Source: Punica granatum (taxonomy: Eukaryota; Streptophyta; Magnoliopsida; Myrtales; Lythraceae). From it: a stretch of 64,000 nt of DNA. The stretch lies in the NCBI RefSeq assembly GCF_007655135.1, contig NC_045131.1, positions 15,918,001 through 15,982,000 on the forward strand, in the 5' to 3' direction. The position numbers were made by a program, and so were the translations under genes. Shown here piece by piece: positions 22,601-33,954 of the stretch. The notes under the pieces are model-generated. The model ran no database searches. It saw only the letters and a list, made by a program, of their open reading frames with translations, and was not told where the DNA came from. How positions within the stretch are numbered: position 1 is the stretch's first letter; each line of letters begins with the position of its first letter.

Positions 22601-24231
22601 TCTAGGAAGAACTTGCGCGTCTTGACTCGAGGTCTCACATGATCCCAGGTAACTCAGGTCGAGGCGTGGAAGTCTTTTTTAGATCACTTCCGGATAGACT
22701 GATCGGTTCTTTGGCTCTCTCGGGGTTCTTGCACAACCTGGAAGACCCAGGGAATCGGTCGACACTGGTCATAGGTCGAGGTGGCCCGCATCACGTAGTC
22801 TCTCTTTTATGAAAATAATTTTTACTACAAGGGCAAAAACGTCTATTTGCAGTCTAGCGATACCCCTAGGGTTAAGATAAGAGAAACACTACGGTACTAG
22901 GGTAAAGACGGGCTACCTGTTTAGGTGCGGGTTCATCTGCATTGCCCTCTCTATCCGACCGATGAGTTTTTGTCATCATAGCATAGTCTCAGGTAGTTAG
23001 ATCGGGTATTTTGGCTCAAAATACAAATATCGGACTAATTGTGTACTTGGTTTAAGACAAAAAATGGGCAATAGTGGGTTAGGCACTAGGTTCTAAGGTT
23101 TATTGGCGAAATCCATGTTCTGTAATAACCTGTAATAACCGTAGTGTCACAATACAGAACAAATCCTAAAAGCAACCTACAAACACAAGACTTGATCACA
23201 GATAACATGTATGTTAGGTCCTCGAAAATAATGTCAAATGCGAAATACCATCCCGGGGTGATCCTTGATCGATTTATATCCATCATCCATTTGTCTGTTT
23301 AGGGTAGGACTTGATTGTCAAAATACCCCGGTTAATAATCGATTAATTCACGTAAATTCGGCAATAACGAACCCCTTTGCTTATTTGTGCTTGTTTGTTA
23401 CATTTTGCACTTGTTTGTTATGCGGGTCGAGCCTGAATTCCTAGTACGTAATGCACATGGGGTCGAACGCTCCAACCATCAATTACGGGGTCCAACGCCC
23501 TCATACACCGAGCACGCATCTTAATTCCACTTTCGGTCTTTTTCAAACCACACGGTGAGCGCGAGTGGAATAATGACCGAATGCAAACCAACCGGGTCCA
23601 TGTGCTGTAATTTGTACATTGTACTTTATTTCGAGTGAACAAGTGCAATGATTCATCTGTATATTCATTTGTAAGAATCACGGTTGGTAAGCGGGCGATT
23701 TCAAGAGATAGAACCAGTCGAATTGAATTATGGACCCTTTAGATAAGCAAAACTGTACAAGTCCAAGGTCTGGTCCACACGACGTACCGGTCTTCGTAGT
23801 CCGGTTAACTGGAATGCGAGGATGGTGGACCGTTCCCTCGACCCGAATATTTGCTTTTCTCATGGCTTTGTGACTCGAGGCGATTGTTTCTTTTCAGTTT
23901 ACGGTGTCAAAACGTGTAAGATGAGCGGAACCTAATTAAGCGGTAATTAAATTAAAATGACAAGCCTAGACAAGCTAGAGTACTAATAGGGCGTGCGGGA
24001 TATAGGCTCGCACGTAACAAAACCCCCGAATTCGGAACCTTGGGTTCCGCAGACCATATGCCTTAGCAAACTAGGTGTACCCAATACCCCTAGACTCTGG
24101 CAACTCACCGGTCCTCGACATCCGGGTCGTAAACAGGTAGTGGCAACTCTTTCTCATGAGTGTCCATCACGCGTCCCCACGGGAAGGTGGACACTCCCAA
24201 GCCGTGCGATAGCGCGCACATGAGGGCCCCG
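19634..24231 (+). mobile_element. Large LTR-like repeat R1, copy 2 (4.6 kb)
   Basis: Starts TGTCAGCACCCCGTTTTGGT and ends GAGGGCCCCG. It follows the same block order as copy 1: start block, pyrimidine-rich zone (19980-20990) that differs in sequence from copy 1, AGTCC array (21100-21950), TATATAA near 22026, conserved block with AGATCACTTCCGGATAGACTG, then the end block with CTAGACAAGCTAGAGTA. Open stretches of 60-110 codons in the pyrimidine-rich zone are Ser/Pro low-complexity and not supported as genes. Viral sequence resumes immediately after. Confidence 0.65.
21100..21950 (+). repeat. AGTCC-type higher-order tandem array in R1 copy 2
   Basis: Same organisation as in copy 1: diverged ~31 bp subunits within a period near 153 bp, for example the CAGAACTTTCCGATCTGTTTC and CAAAACTTTCCGATGCATTTC landmarks. 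Confidence 0.7.
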
Positions 24232-25506
24232 TTGAGTCGGAATCTGTCAGAACTTCTAAATCCGCGATGGACGATGGTCTTGCTTCTTCATCCAAGGAGA
24301 TTAGTGACTCCACATCTTCTTTCTCTAGGGAAATGCTTGTGGCAGTTTTCAGTTGCTGGACTAGTTTCATTCCTTGCTTCGGGGTTTTTGGACAGTTCTT
24401 TGCGAAGTAGCCAGGCCGATTACAAATGTAGCACTTAGAGGACTTATACTTCATCCCCAACTTATTCTTCTTCCTCAGGTATTTCCATTTCTTTCCAAAG
24501 TATCTTCTGGACTTGGCCTTGGTGAATTTTCACTTTTTATAATGCTTTTTCTTCTTTGTTGAGCAGCTGCAGGTCTTGTCTTTGCCAGGCCGCTTGCAGG
24601 CTCTTTCCATTGACTTGTCTCCCTTAGAACTTCTTTTATTACTTCTTTCTTCTTGCAAGTGTCTTCGAGGGTTATGTGGATCTCCTGTTGTATTTCTCCA
24701 ACTGTGCAGTCAATCACTCTTCTTCTTCTCGTCTAGAGTGCTCTCTCAACTGCTCCTGCTAGTGATGAAGGAATGGAGGAGAGGAAAACCTACTTTAGGA
24801 AGATATCAGCTCCATGCTCATAAAACAACTAAACCATGTACTTGAAATGCAAGTCCAGATATTTCCTCTTGTAGGAACAAGATTTTCTTTCAAAAAACTC
24901 TCTTCACTTGAGCTCTTTGAGATCCTCATGATTTCCTACAAAGAACACATGCATAATATGAATTGCTTATGCAGGGCTCTTTATGAGGAGCTGGAGCTGA
25001 TCCTGCTCTCATAACCTAGTCCACTAGTTTCGTAATGTCCCAGTAAACATGGATATGAATTCGGACATGAGATCATGGTTACTGTCATTGGTGAGTGCTC
25101 ATGTGGTAAGGTAAGCCAGAAACTCCTGGAGTCTGTCTGGCCACCTAGAGTAGGGGATATCATCTAGGGTAAAGACGAGATTCCCTTTGGACGGTGCTGC
25201 TGCTGGTGGGGTATCCGCTACTTCAGATTGAACTTCATCATCTAAGCTAACTCTTTCTCCCTTTCCCATCATCTTAACTAAGGGATATGAGTCTTTTGTC
25301 TCCCATGAGCCTTATGAGTCGTCATCTTTGGGAGAGGTCTCGAATTCCTCATCTGTAGCTGATTCAGATGAATCTCCTTTCACTAACATCTGATCAGCTT
25401 GACAGTGTTCCTTTAAGACGGAACAAAGAGGATTCTCCTTAGGGAACACCATGAAAGCTCCCTGAGGGTCTTCTTCTTCTTCATCTCCGTCCCTTTTGTA
25501 TTCCAT
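24232..25506 (-). pseudogene. Endogenous caulimovirid: capsid region with altered zinc knuckle
   Basis: Open pieces at 25506-25312 (very acidic, DGDEEEEDPQ), 25163-24981, 24717-24475 and 24460-24240 run in viral order with frame breaks between. The knuckle CYICNRPGYFAKNC (24433-24392) has the CX2CX4HX4C spacing of caulimovirid capsid proteins, but the zinc-binding His is Tyr, a single C-to-T change. An acidic capsid N-terminus and a C-terminal knuckle are typical of the family. The high-coordinate edge is cut by MULE copy 2 at 25507 and the other edge by R1 at 24231. Confidence 0.7.
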
Positions 25507-26726
25507 GATTTTGTAATTTTGCCAAATCTATCCCATGGTACAAAAATTACCTAAAAAAGATTATGGTTCGCAAGTTGATTCTAATCTATCATGTTGTTAC
25601 TATTTCTGTTAAATATCGATGGAAAAGTTGATGTGGATGTTTAAAGAGGTTAACTAATTATCAAAAGAGGGTATAACGCAGTGGCACACGCTTTGCCTAT
25701 TGACCTAGGGTCGCGGATTCGATACTTAATGGGACTAGTCATGCCCTTTATCAGTTATTTAAGATTTATCTTTCATTTTACTAGGTCTTGAGGCTCTTTT
25801 GTAATCGAAAAAATGGTTAAGCAATTTAAAAAGTACCCCAAATTTTTTTCATATTTAATAATTCGTCCTAAATCTCTCTCCCCCTCTCCTTCCTCCCCCC
25901 TTCTCTTTTTCTTCTTCGGCCGAACCCTAACTCTAATTGTCACCGCTTCCTCCTCCGCCGCATCATCCCTGGTAGATGGCCTCCCAACAGTAAGATCACC
26001 ACATAGCCGGATTCCTCGGCGAAGACGAAGACCTCAACTAGTCCGACGATGACGTCCTCGATGAGGACAATGCCAACTCCGCCTCTATCTCCTCCTACTC
26101 TACTATGGACAGGATTAGGAAGGAACTAAAGCTGGTCCGCAACAGGAAAAAAGGACTTACGTGAAGCTTTCAAGCTCCAATGGAAGGAAATGGAGGAGCA
26201 TTTTGACTCCATCGCCAAAAAACTTGGACGATAGGCTCGACATCCTCGAGGCAAAGGAGAAGGAACTGGGTTCCATGGAGAGGAGGCTTGAGGAGTTGAG
26301 AAATGTGTGCACGGAAAAGGTGAAGGTGAAGGAGTTGTCTTCGATAGAGACCCGGCTAAAGGAGTTCAAGGCGATGTTGGCATCGTCCTCGTCGAAGACG
26401 TAATCATTGTCTACCCAGATCGATGCGGCGGAGGAGGAGGTGGCAACGGTTAGGGTTAAGATCCGACCGAAAAAGAAGAAGAGAAGGCAGGAGGAAGGAG
26501 AGAGGGAGAGAGATTTGGGGTAAATTTTAAAATATGAAAAATTTTGGGGTACTTTTTAAATTGGTCAATCACCACTTTAGCTTTTTCGTTGATATTGAAC
26601 AAAAATAGTAATGGCGAGATAGATTTGAATCAACTTGCAAACCATAGTTCTTTTTAGGTAATTTTTTTACAATGTGATAGATTTGACAAAGTTGCAAAAT
26701 CATGGGATACCTGGTGCAATTTACCC
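25507..26726. mobile_element. Pack-MULE copy 2, left-truncated
   Basis: About 85% similar to 4110-5356. The first ~20 bp of the left terminal repeat are missing, replaced by viral DNA. The right terminus GGTGCAATTTACCC is followed by TTAAAAATA (26727-26735), matching the left flank of copy 1. The captured frame (about 26104-26520) is broken by frameshifts. Confidence 0.8.
25661..25814 (+). mobile_element. SINE in MULE copy 2, orthologous to 4267-4414
   Basis: A-box-like GGTATAACGCAGTGGCACAC, B-box-like GCGGATTCGATAC and tail TTGTAATCGAAAAAA. Direct repeats GGTTAACTAATTA (25648-25660) and GGTTAAGCAATTT (25815-25827). Confidence 0.8.
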
Positions 26727-27415
26727 TTAAAAATATGACAATTTTGATGAAATAGCAATATATGCGTTGCCACGTCAATTTATATGCAAATATGGCTTTT
26801 TTATTAATTTTTTAAAATATGAAAAAAATGGAAACAAGAAAATAAAAAAGAAAAAAGATCGACCTTATCAAAAAAATATGCACGTTTTCGTCTAATAACT
26901 AAGAAATTTCAAGTTTGATATTCATTGAAAATTACTCATGTCTCTTTATTAGTTATTAGCTTTTTTGCCATTGCGATTCATGGGTTATTGTTTAGAGGGG
27001 CTATTTTTAGATGGATTTTTAATAATTTTGATATCACTATTGAAATTTTCATTAAGTATTTATATATTCTTAAATTGAAAGTATTAAAATATTAGTGCTC
27101 TGACACCAAATTCAGAATAATTGGAAATGAATTATAATACCAAATACAGATGAAGAAAATGATATTACTTAGAAAATATATTACATTTTCTTAAATATCA
27201 AATTTTAAAAAATTGTAATAGATGATCTCCATGTATTTTTTTTAAAAAGCGCAAATAATTTACTTTTAATAATTTTTAAATAGATTTATATGTTACTATT
27301 TCAAAAGTAATTATGTCGAAAGGTTTTCTATAGATATTTATTTGAAGAAATTGTGTTTTTTAAAAATAAATTTTGAGATTATATATTTAATGATTTATAT
27401 GCATTTAGTAATTTA
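26727..27415. repeat. Flank shared with 5357-6138
   Basis: AT-rich non-coding DNA matching the right flank of MULE copy 1 with small gaps, and continuing past 27401 where copy 1 is interrupted by an R1 fragment. It grades into the tandem array that follows. Confidence 0.7.
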
Positions 27416-28290
27416 GTCCTAATTGTATATACATTTATAATTGTTTATTTAGACATTTACCGTTATGACCTTACTATATATGAAATTACTTCTCTAACCC
27501 TATATATTATGGAGTTATGTATTTTGTATAAAAAAAAGAAGTGCAAATAATCTGTTTTTAATAATTTTAAATAGATTTTTCTATTACTATTTCAAAAGTA
27601 TGTAATATTTAAACATACTTATTGCATATAGTAGATTTTTCTTTTAGTTACTGATTATGTCAAAAAAAATTTATATTCATTTTAAGAAATTTATTTTTTA
27701 TAAGTAAAATTTGAGATTATATATTTTAAATCAAGAATGTGCTTATATAATAAAATTATTAAGTATTTAATATGCATTTACTAATTTAGTCCTAATTGTA
27801 TGTACATTTATAATTGTTTATTTAGACATTTACCGTTATGACCTTATACTACATATAAAATTACTTTTATAACCCTATTTATTATGGAGTTATGTATTTT
27901 GTAAAAAAAAATAAGGGCATATTTATTCTATTTTTAATAATTTTTAAATAGATTTATCTATTACTATTTCAAAAGTGCTTAATATTTAAACATATTTATT
28001 GTATATAGTAGATTTTTCTTTTAGTTACTAATTATGTCGAAAAGTTTTTATAGATATTTATTCAAGAAAAATTATTTTTATAAATAAATTTTGAGATTAT
28101 ATATTTTAAATCAATAATGTGCTCGTATAACAAAATTATTAAGTATTTAATTACTTATATGCATTTACTAATTTAGTCCTAACTGCATATACATTTATAA
28201 TTGTTTATTTAGACATTTACTATTGTGACCTTATACTATATATAAAATTACTTTTCTAACCCTATTTACTATGGGGATACAACTTTATTT
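27230..28290. repeat. AT-rich tandem array, ~373-387 bp period
   Basis: The landmark AGTCCTAATTGTAT-TACATT recurs at 27415, 27788 and 28175. Each unit also holds TATAGTAGATTTTTCTTTTAG, GACATTTACCGTTATGACCTT and a poly-A run after TATGTATTTTGTA. About 2.5-3 units; no coding potential. Confidence 0.8.
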
Positions 28291-28509
28291 AAATATATTT
28301 ATTAGGATTCAATTTTATTATACTATAGCTATATGCCTCCCTTGTAAATGAAAAAAAAAATGGACCTTTGAAGGAGGAGGGTCGGCGGTGGCTCAACCCT
28401 CACAATATAGAATTTGAAAAAAAATTGCATAGTCTTAATTTATATACTTAGCATTTTTTATACGAAATTTGATCAAATTTTTCTTGATGAAAATGGGGAC
28501 AAAATATAG
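28291..28509. other. AT-rich spacer
   Basis: Contains a short GC-richer patch (28365-28400, GGAGGAGGGTCGGCGGTGGC). No gene or repeat boundary recognised. Confidence 0.3.
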
Positions 28510-29651
28510 GCTGGGGCTATTTCCACCTCGTAATTGGTTAATACACTCCATTTATTGTTTGTTGTACCAAATTACCCTCAATTGCATCTTTGTGATGACT
28601 TTGATAAATATGGAAAATCAAATCACTCTTCCAAGTTTATCATTGCCTTTCTTAATTTATTATCACTTGGTAATTACACTGCATGTAATTGTATATATAT
28701 AACCGGTATTACTCCCGATTATTTTGTTGCTTTACAATATGCCAGAAAATTGAAACAAATTATAGAATTATAAAAAAGCAAACTTTTGTATTAAGTTGAA
28801 CTTATTTTAGTTGCAATAATACATTAATAGAAGTTGACTAATAATCCATAAATTACAAGTTTTTATATAATTTGACTAATTGTACACTCATAATAAAAGT
28901 TGAAAAATTATGAGTATTATTTAAACTAATAATCCATAAATTAAAATATTATGAAACTAAATGAAAAAGAATAAGTTTAAATTAGAATCATGACCAAATG
29001 GCGCAAATATTTAAGTTTATTATTAGAAAAAAGGCAACTCATAATTAATATAGAACTAATGAAAAAAATCACCTTATAATTTCTATGAACATAGATATTA
29101 AACGAAAAATTAATAACAAAATAATTGTAAAACATAATAAGTAACTAAAAGAGCACATCTAAACTTCATATTGCCATCCCACGGGCTTCCACACTACTAT
29201 CATTTTAAAATTACATATAGTGGCTAGATTTTTAATTATTTTTGGTAATTTATAGTGATATATTATTTGACTTTACGTGACAACTATTTTATATGAGTAT
29301 AAAAATTTGGCTCCTTTTAATATTTTGATATTGAGATTTTCAAAAGAGTAATCAAACTTAAGATATAGGAGATTTGAAATCTTCTTTAAATAAGATTTTT
29401 TTATATGATATAAGGATTTTAGATACGTTTCTAATAATGTTAGTAATTTAGCAAACCTTTGATAAAAGATATAAGAGTTTAAAAATGGCGCAATTTGTGC
29501 CTGAATTAAGAAAGGAAAAGATGGATATGAGAGAGTTTTTAGGGGTCTAACCATATTTATCAAAGTCATATATATGAGATTAGGTGTAATTTGGTACAAC
29601 AAATAATAAAAGGAATGTATTAGTCAATTAGGGGATAAAAATAGCCCCAGC
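28510..29651. mobile_element. Non-autonomous DNA transposon with ~170 bp terminal inverted repeats
   Basis: Left end GCTGGGGCTATTTCCACCTC and the inverted right end GCTGGGGCTATTTTTATCCC match, and similarity continues through TTTGTTGTACCAAATTA and GACTTTGATAAATATGG. The flanks share AAAATATA (28501-28508 and 29653-29660), each one base from the terminus, so an 8-9 bp target duplication is likely. The interior is AT-rich with no transposase. MULE-like by arm length; the class is inference. Confidence 0.7.
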
Positions 29652-29660
29652 AAAAATATA

Positions 29661-30920
29661 TTTCTAAAAACAACTAATCTGATCATAATGACCAGATCAT
29701 ATGAGTCAACGGATTAATTGAATTACCAGCTGTCTTATTGGGTCGAGCTTTAAAACACTGTACAAAAGGCAAAAAAATTAAAAATATGTGGGAATTAATA
29801 AAACTTAAATTACAAACAATGGAGGGAAAATACATGGCATGAGAATTGTGTCAGCTATAGTACAATCATAAAAAATTGCACAAGCACAACGTTTAAGTTT
29901 CGTGTTAGATGTGTTTCGCTGTTACTAAAACCGTAAAAAATTAACGAATGTAATGACAGTACACGTGGAAGAATATGAGACAGGTTTGACTGCCCAATGT
30001 CTATCCGAATGTAATAAACCGATGAGCCAATTTCAGGCTATTCATTTTCTTGCCTTACGCTTTCATTTTGGGAGTTCTTTGTATCAATGTAACCCTCACA
30101 TAAGAAGTTACAATTTAGGAAAAAGAATTATGCCAAAAGGTTGAGAAATGAGTTCGGTGAGCTTCGGATCCAATTTTTATTACATAATCCAAAATATCAA
30201 GGTATAGTATCTCACAAATGGGTCAACGAAAACACAATGACTAACAATGACTAAAATCTCTACTGACTAAAAATAATTAATAAATAGCTTGTTAATTGTT
30301 TTACTATTGAATGGAAGAATTTTATTTATGTTTCTTATAAATTTTATTTTAATTCTAAATCTTATTTAGACATTTACATTTATGACTTTATATAATATTA
30401 ATTTTACTTCTTTTACCCTATTTATTGAATGTGATACAATTTTACATGTATATATATATAGATTAACCCTTTATTTCATATTTCATAATTTGAATTCTAC
30501 CCTTCAATATATATAATCATTTCTCATAATTAATGCTCCTAGCCATATTGTCTATTAAAACTTCCAATCATCATATGACATGAGCGTATATAAAATAGAG
30601 CATTGGAAAAAGAGAATGATGCCTTACATTTATTCAACAGTTACGTTGAAACATATATCTATCTGGAGGGTTGCATTTATCAAAACTACATTATTCATAA
30701 TCAATCAAAACAATATTTGATGTTACTTTTACTTTTTTCTTGCATAAGATATATTGAGTTTTTATTTTTTAATTCTAACCTTATATTATGCAACTAGCTA
30801 GCATGTATTTTTCTAACATTCATAAGCTTGAACAGTTTTTTAAAAATATTTCCTTAAATATGATATAAGTATGTAATATCATTTTACATGTTTTAACTTA
30901 CAAGAAAAGTTTACACGCTT
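29661..30920. other. AT-rich intergenic DNA, no gene seen
   Basis: Short open stretches (for example 29953-30144 and 30603-30797) lack recognisable domains and have no support beyond chance. Partial similarity to the ~380 bp array (GACATTTAC followed by TATGAC) appears near 30365-30390. Confidence 0.4.
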
Positions 30921-30929
30921 TTTAAATTT

Positions 30930-31308
30930 GGGGTTATTACCTCAAATATTCCATGGTATCACCGATTTATCAAATTTATCCTATAGTTTAAAAATTACCC
31001 ATAATAGTTTACAATGGTTCCAAATCCATTCCGATGTTAATTTCTCCATCAACATTTTAACGGTTTCGCTAACGTGGAACGTAAGTGGGCCATTCATGCC
31101 ATTGTGGCCCTTTGCCATAGGAAGATTTGAAAAATAATTAAAACCATGGGATAGGTTTGGAGTCCACTTACGCTTCATTGACAGACAAATTAATGGCGTG
31201 ATAGATTTGAAACAAGATATAAACCATAGGTCTTTTGGGGTAATTTTTAAAGTATATGATAGATTTTAAAAACTAGTGATACCATGAGAAATCTGAAGTA
31301 ATAACCTC
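30930..31308. mobile_element. MULE-type MITE (379 bp) with 9 bp target duplication
   Basis: Termini GGGGTTATTACCTCAAAT and, inverted, GAGGTTATTACTTCAGAT. A perfect 9 bp direct repeat TTTAAATTT lies at 30921-30929 and 31309-31317. The arms carry the CATGGTATCAC and CAAATTTATCCTATAG motifs also found in the Pack-MULE and the 37.6 kb MITE. Non-coding. Confidence 0.85.
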
Positions 31309-31440
31309 TTTAAATTTTGAAATATATGCTTAAATTGACTAGATAAAGTCGACAAAATGTTCTAAGAAGTCAATAAGGGCAAATAAAGAGCAGCTATCTT
31401 GTACTATTATAAAGGGAAAAAACTCACTTTAATGCAACTT

Positions 31441-31597
31441 TTTTTTTTCGTTACAAGGTAGATTCATGTGACTAATATGATGAAATAAAATCCTAATAGC
31501 TAATAAGAAGTATAGAAAATCTCACAACGAGTACCTAATATAGAGCCTCTTTATTACTAAGCGAATGTGTATGCCACTGAGCTACACTTTCTTTGAT
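31441..31597 (-). mobile_element. tRNA-derived SINE, minus strand
   Basis: On the minus strand the 5' part reads GTGTAGCTCAGTGGCATACA (A-box-like) and the 3' end CTTGTAACGAAAAAAAAA. Direct repeats ACTTTAATGCAACTTTT (31426-31442) and ACTTTAATGTAACTTTT (31598-31614) differ at one base. The 3' tail resembles that of the SINE in the MULEs (TTGTAATCGAAAAAA), so one family is likely. Confidence 0.8.
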
Positions 31598-31679
31598 ACT
31601 TTAATGTAACTTTTAGTTTCCAAAAATCCCTTAGTAATGTATCCGGATTTAATAACAATCATTGGATTATGGCTATAAT

Positions 31680-31715
31680 GATAAACTAGAAGTATAGCTC
31701 GCGCATGCACGGGTT
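31680..31715 (-). mobile_element. Helitron-like 3' end, minus strand
   Basis: On the minus strand a hairpin-capable CCCGTGCATGCGCGAG is followed by CTATACTT and CTAG, then T, matching the Helitron 3' rule (short hairpin, then CTRR next to T). The body would extend to higher coordinates; its 5' end is not located. Confidence 0.4.
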
Positions 31716-33310
31716 ATAGTTGTTGTTATAATTAACAAAATTATTGTTACTAAGTTCTTTCATTACGACTTCTATAAAAATAATTTTTAGTTATTCTCCT
31801 ACATATTTATAGCATTTTATGGATGCAATCTCTCTCCTCAATTAGTTGAGAGATCTCAGTATGCTACCCACTGTAAGAGTATATCAATTGACTCTAATTC
31901 AAAAAATCGCCAAATGAATATATTTTATTTCATACATTCAATAAAAAATATACCGTATATTTCATATATTACAAGATTGCATCTTCTCATATAGTCCATC
32001 AGTTATATGAACAAAATTTACTTAATATATAATCATCTCCATCTAATCTATTTACAATATAATTTACTTATCTCAAAATGATGACAATTCCACCTTTAGG
32101 TTTCTATACGCAAGACACTCATGTACCATAATTAAAATTTTGGTTTATAATTATAGTCTCTTAAAAAAAAGAAAATTGGAATTTCCTATTTACCGGGCAA
32201 TGTGATGACTCTTGAGTTTACAATATTAAGCATATATTGAATAGTCCCACTAAAATTATAATTTATTCTTACATTATTTGCTAAACAACATACTGATAAT
32301 TATGAGAGTATCAACTTATACCATCTACTATAACTCATAAAAGCCGAAAAATGCTCATGAAACATTAGATTTTCCAAACCCTATGCTTGTGGTTAATTGC
32401 CCTCTTGACCTGCTCGAAAAATTAAGTTTCTAATAAAAAGATTCACATATCTATTAATTTTAGGTAGAATATAATAAGAATATAAGAAGTTAGAAAAAGA
32501 TTCATGTATCTATCAATTTGAATCAAATGAATTTTGCAAGATTTTGTATGAATCAATTCAAATAATTCTAGATATTAGTGTAAGTTATTTGTACTTAGAG
32601 ATATAATTGGATATTCTTTTTTGTAAATTTGAAAATCTCGATAATTCAAAAATTTTTCGTCGAAATATGAAATGTATCTCTAAATGCAATGTATAGTATA
32701 TCCTATAAATAAAGCATATGAAAATTCATTTTTCACATTATTATTTTTTATCTTGGGTCGTTTCTCTCACGATTATTATGCTCTTATATATTTGAAGTTA
32801 AATTTAAACGATAACTATTTCCATTGTATTTTTTGTTTATATGATGTGTATAACATACTTTTTCAGTAACAAAAGTTTTTTGTACGTGTTATTAGCAGTA
32901 ATAATCTCAAACAAATTAAATTACTTCTTACCATTTCAATTTTGTTTTTGTTAATTTTATTGGATGAGTTTTCAGTTTTCCTTTCATAGTAAACAGTATT
33001 ATGTATATTTTATAATACCTTTTTTTTACGATTATATTGTTGCAATTAAATTTTAAATTCCTATATTATTTAACTTCTTATCTATTTTAACCACATGTAA
33101 AAATTATACGAAAAATACTTTACAATACAGCGAAGTTCCTTTTTTATAATTCTCAATTGTAGTTCCATAATTTATTTATTATTTTATTTATAATAAAACT
33201 GTAAATTTATTTTAAAAATCGAAAATAAACCTTAAAAGTTTTAAAGTGAAACGTTAATCAATTCACGAATGTATTAAAAGTCTCTAAAAACTAATTAAAT
33301 AATTTCTCAA
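31716..33310. other. AT-rich intergenic DNA, possibly Helitron interior
   Basis: No coding region is supported. It lies between two outward-facing Helitron-like 3' ends. Pieces such as TCTATAATTTCTCAAACCC-type sequence near the right edge look repetitive. Confidence 0.3.
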
Positions 33311-33340
33311 ACCCGTGCAACGTGCGGGCTTTTACTAATT
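33311..33340 (+). mobile_element. Helitron-like 3' end, plus strand
   Basis: CCCGTGCAACGTGCGGG can form a hairpin and is followed by CTTTTA and CTAA next to T, as in Helitron termini. Confidence 0.4.
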
Positions 33341-33954
33341 CATGGATGACATCTTAAAAATATTATGTCTCTAAATATATAATCGCCATATAAATTGGAT
33401 TTAGAAGAACCATTTTCCACTACGATAAATTATGTTTTTATAATTTTAGATAAAACTATAATTTAATTATATTTAAAAAAATAATTTAGCACAATGAACT
33501 AATCAAACTAATACTAAACCACAACTAATTCGTATATTTGAGAATTCAATGTGCTTATGAGCTCAACTATCTTGATTGGTTTAAAAGTGTTCATAAAACT
33601 AATAGAAATTTAATTTATAAAGTATAAAAATAATTTAAGAATGCAAAATATCATTCAAACAGGTTGAAAATGACTCACTCTTCAATAGGTATACAATTTA
33701 ATTACAATTACTCGTCAAAATGACCGAGAAAACCAGTCCTTAATTTTAATAAATGTTTTGGTTTGATTGAAATTTCTCAGTTGGATTCATACAAATTAAA
33801 TCAGAAGTAATTTCTTGAAAATCTGTGCATCTAATGAAAATGATTTTTCCCCGTTTATTTAGTTCAATTAAAAAAATTTACATTTAATTCTCTCTATGCT
33901 CCAAGTTTTGAATTTTTAGCGGATATAATAGATCTTTCATACTATACCAAACAA

